Origin: JALZAA01 sp035316025
GTDB lineage: Bacteria; Actinomycetota; Acidimicrobiia; IMCC26256; JACDBD01
Direction: 5' to 3'
DNA: 9,869 nt
NCBI GenBank assembly: GCA_035316025.1
Contig: DATFXL010000095.1
Coordinates: 1-9,869 of the forward strand
In this document: in pieces, positions 6,097 through 9,869 of the stretch
Numbering within the stretch: the first letter of the stretch is position 1
Layout: each line of letters starts with the position of its first letter
Notes under the pieces: model-generated
What the model was told of the DNA's origin: nothing
The model's input: only the letters and a program-made list of their open reading frames with translations
The model's database searches: none
Position numbers and translations under genes: made by a program

Positions 6097-6504
6097 TCAT
6101 CGCACCGTGAGGGTGCCGTCCATTCCCGCCTCGCGGTGGCCCGGGATATCGCAGAAGAACTCGTACGTGCCGGGCTTGAGATCGACGCGGAGCTCGTCCG
6201 AGTTGCCACTGCTGGCCTGGAGCTTGAAGTGCGGAACCTTGTCGCCGGCGAACACCAGCGTATGCAGACCGCCCTCGCTCGTGAGCTTGATGGCGTCGAC
6301 CCCCGCCGGCGCGTCGGGGTTCTTCGGGTCGAAGAAGAAGTTCCCGCCCTTGATGTCGAGGGTCGTCTGCGCCGGCCCCTTCGGCTGCTTGTAGCTCGAC
6401 GATCCACCGCCACCCCCACCGCCGCACGCGGTGGCGATCGCGGCCGTCGCGACCACGATCGTGAGCAGACGAGCGACGCGACCTCTCTCCATGACCCTCC
6501 TCAT
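6097..6504 (-). CDS. Cupredoxin-domain lipoprotein
   Basis: A small exported blue-copper-type protein, presumably lipid-anchored on the outer face of the membrane. Residues 8-27 form a signal peptide ending in the lipobox ATAC, with Cys27 the lipidation site, followed by seven glycines as a flexible tether. The cupredoxin fold covers about 47-135 with a full type-1 copper ligand set: His81 in GGLHTLVF, then Cys118, His123 and Met128 in FFCDIPGHREAGM. Only one Cys is present, so this is a mononuclear site and not the CuA site of oxidase subunit II. Its first ATG overlaps the upstream cupredoxin stop as ATGA; an ATG four codons later (6492), with AGGAGG three bases before it, is the alternative. 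It is the last gene of the oxidase operon. Likely role: electron carrier or copper donor for the oxidase (inference). Confidence 0.87.
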   Translation of the reverse strand: MRRVMERGRVARLLTIVVATAAIATACGGGGGGGSSSYKQPKGPAQTTLDIKGGNFFFDPKNPDAPAGVDAIKLTSEGGLHTLVFAGDKVPHFKLQASSGNSDELRVDLKPGTYEFFCDIPGHREAGMDGTLTVR

Positions 6505-7331
6505 CCGACGTTCACCGTCGCCTGCATGCCGGCGGCGCGGTGACCGGGGATACTGCAGTAGATCGTGTAGGTGCCCGGGTTCAGCTGCACCTTGCCCGTC
6601 TTCGGCCCCTGGGGGACCTTCAGCTCGAAGCCGCTGAGCTTCGGATCGGTGAATAGCAGCGTGTGCGTTCCACCGAGGTCGTTGTAGTTCACCTGGATGA
6701 CTCCGGGCGGGAGGCTGAACTGGGTGGCCTGGAACGACAGTGACGGCATCGCGTCGACTTCGAGCGTTGCGACGGGCGGTCCGGCCGGTGGCTTGAAGCC
6801 GCCGCCACCGGTCTCCTTGGGCTCGCTCGGGCCCAGCGACAGCAGGCCTGCCGACAAGACGAGTACCGCGAACCCGGACAGGCCCATGACCAGGGTCGAG
6901 GAGCGGAGCCGTGGCGTGGCGGAGATGGCGGCCCCACCGGCCAGGATGCCGACGGTCACGATGGTGCCGACGAGGACCGAGACGTTCTCGCCGCTGGCGA
7001 GGAACACCCGCGACACGTTCACGACGTAGAGGAACACGGCGAGCATCGACAGGAGCGGGAGGGCGAGCGGCAGGAGGAGCCGGTCACGGACCTGGTCGAC
7101 GGGCGGCTCGCCCGCCTCGAGCTCGGCCGGCGACTCGCCCTCGGCAGCCTCGAAAGGCGGCTGTGCCTCGATCGTCTGGGAGCCTTCCTCCTCCGGCGCC
7201 GGCGCGCCGCCGATGTCCGCACCCTTGTCGGTGCTTGGCTCGGCCTGCGCCTCCTGCCTTTCGGCCCCGGCCTCGTCGGCCGCGGGCTGGTCCGTCTCGT
7301 CGGTCGGCTCGGTCTGGACGTCGTCGCTCAT
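6501..7331 (-). CDS. Membrane-anchored cupredoxin with acidic N-terminal tail
   Basis: 276 residues. Residues 1-80 are a disordered acidic tail (24 Asp/Glu against 2 Arg/Lys). Three hydrophobic segments follow at about 85-111, 116-137 and 145-166, then a Gly/Pro linker and a cupredoxin domain at 188-276. Copper ligands are complete: His223 in GTHTLLF, and Cys259, His264 and Met269 in YCSIPGHRAAGM. With one Cys it is a type-1 site, not CuA. With three membrane spans the tail would be cytoplasmic and the copper domain outside. The domain is clearly related to the neighbouring lipoprotein's (same PGTYxxxCxIPGHxxAGM block). The ATG at 7331 overlaps the ctaG-like stop as ATGA; the open frame extends to 8144, but that part is the antisense-frame shadow of the ctaG-like gene. 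Probably a redox or copper-delivery partner of the oxidase. Confidence 0.87.
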   Translation of the reverse strand: MSDDVQTEPTDETDQPAADEAGAERQEAQAEPSTDKGADIGGAPAPEEEGSQTIEAQPPFEAAEGESPAELEAGEPPVDQVRDRLLLPLALPLLSMLAVFLYVVNVSRVFLASGENVSVLVGTIVTVGILAGGAAISATPRLRSSTLVMGLSGFAVLVLSAGLLSLGPSEPKETGGGGFKPPAGPPVATLEVDAMPSLSFQATQFSLPPGVIQVNYNDLGGTHTLLFTDPKLSGFELKVPQGPKTGKVQLNPGTYTIYCSIPGHRAAGMQATVNVG

Positions 7332-8191
7332 GGGGTCGGGGATCCCATCCGGGAGAGCTCGCGGTCCAGATCCTGCCACCGACGGCGCGCCGCGATGCGT
7401 CGGTCTTCCTCGCCCGCCCAACGGAAGAAGATCACCGCGATGATCAGCCACAGCAGGAGGCCGCCGCCGATCTTCATGATCAGTCCCGCAAGGCGCTGGT
7501 CGTCGAGAGTCGACAGGCCCCACAAGTGCGGGACGCCCTCGTAGAACCGATAGAGCGGCGAGCTGCCGAAGGTCAGGAAGGAGGCGGGGATCGTCGGCAC
7601 GATCGACTGCGCGAAAAGGAAGAGCATCCTCGGCAGCGGCGACAGCCGCGGGATCTCCGGCAGCGGGCTGAGCACGGGCATCCACACGACGAGTGCGCTC
7701 ACGAAGATCAGGGCGTGGATCAGGAAGTGCGCGAGGCCGCTGCGGAGGCTGAAGTCGACCAGCGCGGGCCAGTGCGTGAAGACGAGCACCAGGTTGAACA
7801 CGATCAGAGCGGGAAGGAAGCGCGCGCAGAAGCGCACGGCGCGGAACAGATAGGACGGCGGGCGCAGGATCGCCCGCAGCATCCACGCCGGCGTCCCGAG
7901 CAGGAGCAACGGCGTCGCGACCATGGACAGCACGAGGTGCTGCACCATGTGGATGCTGTAGTTGTACCGCTCGGCAATGTCGTGGATGGGCCAGTCGGCT
8001 GCGACCCAGATCGCGGCCACGCCGAGCCCGAAGCACACCGCCTGGAGACGTGTCACCGCCGCTCGCCCAGGCTCGGCGTACCGGGGCCCGACGCGCACCA
8101 CGGCGATGGCGTACGCGGCCGCGATCGCCGCGACGAGCACCCACGTGTCGACGTGCGGCTGCCAGGCCGGAGGTGCGACAGCGAGGCTCAT
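7328..8191 (-). CDS. ctaG: CtaG-type (Caa3_CtaG) cytochrome c oxidase assembly factor
   Basis: An integral membrane protein of the Caa3_CtaG family, needed in Bacillus for active caa3 oxidase and thought to help copper insertion; unrelated to the CtaG/Cox11 of proteobacteria. The 287-residue chain has about seven membrane segments, at roughly 16-34, 50-66, 83-101, 122-140, 153-172, 187-207 and 236-257. The family core is clear: SIHMVQHLVLSMVATPLLLLG at 79-99 with His81 and His85, a second histidine pair AHFLIHALIF (His155, His159), VWMPVLSPLPE (169-179) and DQRLAGLIMKIGGG (231-244). The start at 8191 lies 7 bp after the subunit IV stop with little Shine-Dalgarno, so translation is probably coupled. 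Its stop overlaps the next cupredoxin start. Placement between oxidase subunits and copper proteins fits an assembly role. Confidence 0.93.
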   Translation of the reverse strand: MSLAVAPPAWQPHVDTWVLVAAIAAAYAIAVVRVGPRYAEPGRAAVTRLQAVCFGLGVAAIWVAADWPIHDIAERYNYSIHMVQHLVLSMVATPLLLLGTPAWMLRAILRPPSYLFRAVRFCARFLPALIVFNLVLVFTHWPALVDFSLRSGLAHFLIHALIFVSALVVWMPVLSPLPEIPRLSPLPRMLFLFAQSIVPTIPASFLTFGSSPLYRFYEGVPHLWGLSTLDDQRLAGLIMKIGGGLLLWLIIAVIFFRWAGEEDRRIAARRRWQDLDRELSRMGSPTP

Positions 8192-8198
8192 GCCCGGC

Positions 8199-8648
8199 TC
8201 AACGGCTGAAGACGTGCAGGGTCGTCAATACGATCAGGTACAAGGAGATCGCGGCGATGATCCCGATTACAAAGAAGCGGCGGAAGATCGGCTTGTCGGT
8301 CCGCAGATGCATGTACCACGACGCGACCAGCGTGAACTTGATCACCGCGAACATCAACAGCAGGACGATGATCAACCCGTCGGGAATCTCTCCCTCGAGG
8401 TAGTACAGCCCGACCTCCGCCGCGGTGGCGACCACGAGGATCGCCGCGATCATCACGTAGCGCTGCGGGCTGGGGTGGGGACGCACCTCCCCCGGCAGCA
8501 TGGGGACCTGCGCTGCGGCCGGAGCCGGCGCCGCCGCCTCGGACCGTTCGAGCTCGGTGCCTGGCAGCTCCTCTTCGGGAGCGCGGCGGGCGCTCTCCTG
8601 CGGCTCGGTCTCCGTGGCGGTGCCGACGGGTGTGGCTTCGTCTGCCAT
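8199..8648 (-). CDS. Cytochrome c oxidase subunit IV (prokaryotic COX4 family)
   Basis: Small membrane subunit of the haem-copper oxidase, supporting assembly or stability of the subunit I-III core. 149 residues. Residues 1-60 are an Ala/Pro/Glu-rich, probably disordered tail, so the chain is longer than the usual 90-110. Three membrane segments follow at 64-84, 91-111 and 122-145. The family motif is seen as ILVVATAAEVGLYY (70-83) and the AVIKFTLVASWYMHLRTD block (101-118), where lysine, the MHL and Asp are typical. The ATG at 8648 lies 17 bp after the subunit III stop; GGAG overlaps that stop region but is about 15 bases away, so initiation may depend on coupling. The open frame further upstream (to 9191) shadows subunit III and is not part of the protein. 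Confidence 0.88.
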   Translation of the reverse strand: MADEATPVGTATETEPQESARRAPEEELPGTELERSEAAAPAPAAAQVPMLPGEVRPHPSPQRYVMIAAILVVATAAEVGLYYLEGEIPDGLIIVLLLMFAVIKFTLVASWYMHLRTDKPIFRRFFVIGIIAAISLYLIVLTTLHVFSR

Positions 8649-8665
8649 GTCGATCGGTACAGCTC

Positions 8666-9295
8666 CTACTTCGGGATGAGGTAGACGACCGTGAAGATGA
8701 CGATCCAGACGACGTCCACGAAGTGCCAGTAGAGGCCGGCGATCTCGACGCGCTCGGAATCCCGGCTGGTGAGGCGTCCTTGCGTCGCCAGTCCCCACAG
8801 CGACAGCAGCCAGATGATGCCGGCGGTGACGTGGGCACCGTGGAGCCCGGTCAGCACGAAGAACGACGATCCGAACAGGTTCTTGTCGAGCGTGAGCCCC
8901 TGTCGGTAGAACTCGGTGAACTCGAAGATCTGACCGCCGATGAACGTCGCCCCGAAGAGCGCGGTCGCGAGCAGCCAGATCCGCAGGCGGCGGTAGTCGC
9001 CGCGGATGATGGCGGCGAGCGCCAAGACCATCGTGAGACTGCTCATGAGCAGGATGAACGACGTCACCGACGTGAACGGGATGTTGTAGACGTCGGCCGG
9101 ATGCGGACCGGGCTGAGGCCGGCCCCGGTAGAAGAGGTACGCGGAGATGAACGCGCCGAAGAACAGACAGTCGGACGACAAGAACAGCCACATCGCCAGC
9201 TTCGTATTGCTGACGCCCGTGCCCGTCCTGGGCTCCTCGTGGCGGTGCTCGGCGACGTCGTGCCCCGGCGGAATCGCGACCTGATCCATCGTCAC
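8666..9295 (-). CDS. ctaE: Cytochrome c oxidase subunit III
   Basis: Integral membrane subunit of the haem-copper terminal oxidase, adjacent to catalytic subunit I. 209 residues with five membrane segments at about 33-56, 76-97, 104-122, 142-170 and 184-207, the short form common in actinobacteria. Signatures are MWLFLSSDCLFFGAF (35-49), the ATFIGGQIFEFTEF block (116-129), FFVLTGLHGAHVTAGIIWL (145-163) and GLYWHFVDVVWIVIF (187-201). In many proteins SSDCLFF has Glu where Asp42 stands; actinobacterial homologues often have Asp too. The start is ambiguous: GTG at 9295 forms a GTGA overlap with the subunit I stop, and ATG at 9289 would drop two residues; I give the GTG. Gene order I-III-IV is usual for these operons; subunit II is not in the window and may lie beyond the right edge. 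Confidence 0.95.
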   Translation of the reverse strand: MTMDQVAIPPGHDVAEHRHEEPRTGTGVSNTKLAMWLFLSSDCLFFGAFISAYLFYRGRPQPGPHPADVYNIPFTSVTSFILLMSSLTMVLALAAIIRGDYRRLRIWLLATALFGATFIGGQIFEFTEFYRQGLTLDKNLFGSSFFVLTGLHGAHVTAGIIWLLSLWGLATQGRLTSRDSERVEIAGLYWHFVDVVWIVIFTVVYLIPK

Positions 9296-9869
9296 GGCTC
9301 AGTCTGGGGCTCGATGGCCCACGCGTAGAGGCCGAACGCCGCGATGAGGCCGCCGATCGGGACCAGCCACAGCGCGTGGAACACCGCCGCGTAGCCGAGG
9401 ATCGGCAACCCGAGGGCGAGGATCAACGGGAAGTACGAGGGCGAGGGCATGTGGATGCCGTGCCCGTCGCCGTGTTCCCCGCCGCCGGGCTCGTCGCCCC
9501 CGCCGTCCCCGGCCGGGCGCTCTTCGACGGCAACGGCGGCGCCGCTGGGGATACGCACGGCGTGGCCCGTCTCGTCCTCCGTGTACTTGCGGTGCCAGAG
9601 GTCGTCACGCGCCTCGACGTGCGGAATCTCGGCGAAGTTGTACATCGGTGGCGGTGACGGGGTCGTCCACTCGAGCGTCCGTGCGTCCCACGGGTCGCCA
9701 CCGGTGAGCCGCCCGCGTCGACGGCTCACGAACACGTTGACGATGAAGACGAGCACCGAGAACGCGATGACGAAGGCGCCGACGGTCTCGAGCTGGTTGA
9801 GGAAGTCCCAACCCAACCCGGTGTCGTAGCGGTACGTGCGACGAGGCATCCCCAGCAGCCCGAGGAAGT
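9292..9869 (-). CDS. ctaD: Cytochrome c oxidase subunit I, C-terminal end with extension (runs off right edge)
   Basis: Catalytic subunit of the terminal oxidase; only the last 191 full codons are present, so the haem and CuB ligands lie beyond the window. The visible part starts at FLGLLGMPRRTYRYD (the loop before the last core helix), then GWDFLNQLETVGAFVIAFSV, the typical final helix. Counting from the Met of MPRR as residue 1, the chain continues far past that helix: DPWDARTLEWTTPSPPPMYNF at 52-72, an acidic and Gly/His-rich linker at 113-133 (GDGHGIHMPS at its end), and two more hydrophobic segments at about 140-158 and 160-178. This resembles subunit I proteins with a fused subunit IV-like tail. 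The stop overlaps the subunit III start by 4 bp as GTGA, marking one operon. I see no start codon in the window; the 5' end is off the edge. Confidence 0.95.
   Translation of the reverse strand, partial: FLGLLGMPRRTYRYDTGLGWDFLNQLETVGAFVIAFSVLVFIVNVFVSRRRGRLTGGDPWDARTLEWTTPSPPPMYNFAEIPHVEARDDLWHRKYTEDETGHAVRIPSGAAVAVEERPAGDGGGDEPGGGEHGDGHGIHMPSPSYFPLILALGLPILGYAAVFHALWLVPIGGLIAAFGLYAWAIEPQTEP

Noticed and set aside
6097..7331. Cupredoxins as the CuA-bearing subunit II of the oxidase
   Set aside because: Each has a single Cys in its copper loop and no CxxxC motif, and neither has the two-helix hairpin arrangement of subunit II.
7332..8144. Upstream extension of the membrane cupredoxin frame to 8144
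   Set aside because: The extra 271 codons are an Arg/Pro/Ala-rich shadow of the ctaG-like gene on the same strand in another frame. The ATGA overlap at 7331 and the start of plausible protein sequence there mark the real start.
8649..9191. Upstream extension of the subunit IV frame to 9191
   Set aside because: It overlaps subunit III in another frame and has no membrane or domain features; the COX4 domain and its tail begin at the ATG at 8648.
1..9869. Mobile element, CRISPR array, phage or defence island
   Set aside because: No transposase, integrase, direct-repeat array, terminal inverted repeat or nuclease/toxin gene was seen on either strand; base composition and gene content look uniform and core-like.

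Overview
The window is a stretch of high-GC bacterial chromosome, most likely from a member of the Actinomycetota. Three things point there: strong G/C preference at third codon positions, the gene neighbourhood ppdK / glyS / recO / uppS, and start sites with a TANNNT box 6-8 nt upstream and no ribosome binding site (the leaderless layout common in actinobacteria). I cannot name a genus; a deep-branching or uncultured lineage (Acidimicrobiia or Thermoleophilia type) is a guess. I see no tRNA, rRNA, insertion sequence, CRISPR array, phage gene or defence gene.

Layout. (1) Bases 1-5084, minus strand, read right to left: uppS (cell-wall lipid carrier synthesis), recO (recombinational repair), a YccF-type membrane protein, glyS (glycyl-tRNA synthetase), a J-domain/RDD membrane protein that overlaps glyS by 4 bp, and the N-terminal third of ppdK (pyruvate phosphate dikinase), which leaves the window at base 1. 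(2) Bases 5144-6094, plus strand: one diacylglycerol-kinase-type lipid kinase, divergent from uppS across a 59-bp promoter region. (3) Bases 6097-9869, minus strand: a tight respiratory operon, read right to left as cytochrome c oxidase subunit I (C-terminal end only), subunit III, subunit IV, a CtaG-type oxidase assembly factor, a membrane-anchored cupredoxin and a cupredoxin lipoprotein. Genes in this operon overlap by 4 bp or sit 7-17 bp apart. It converges on the lipid kinase with only 2 bp between stop codons.

How it fits together. The respiratory operon encodes a haem-copper terminal oxidase, its copper-insertion factor and two small extracytoplasmic blue-copper-type proteins that could carry electrons or copper to the oxidase. 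The left block is a housekeeping cluster (translation, repair, envelope, central carbon) whose order resembles other actinobacterial genomes. Points worth a second look are the paired cupredoxins coupled to the oxidase operon, a lipid kinase whose expected catalytic Asp reads as Ala, an HPD-less J-like domain fused to an RDD membrane domain, a His-rich membrane extension fused to oxidase subunit I, three putative leaderless promoters and a strong stem-loop ahead of recO. I did not find a clear, wholly new system; most of the window is ordinary core genome.
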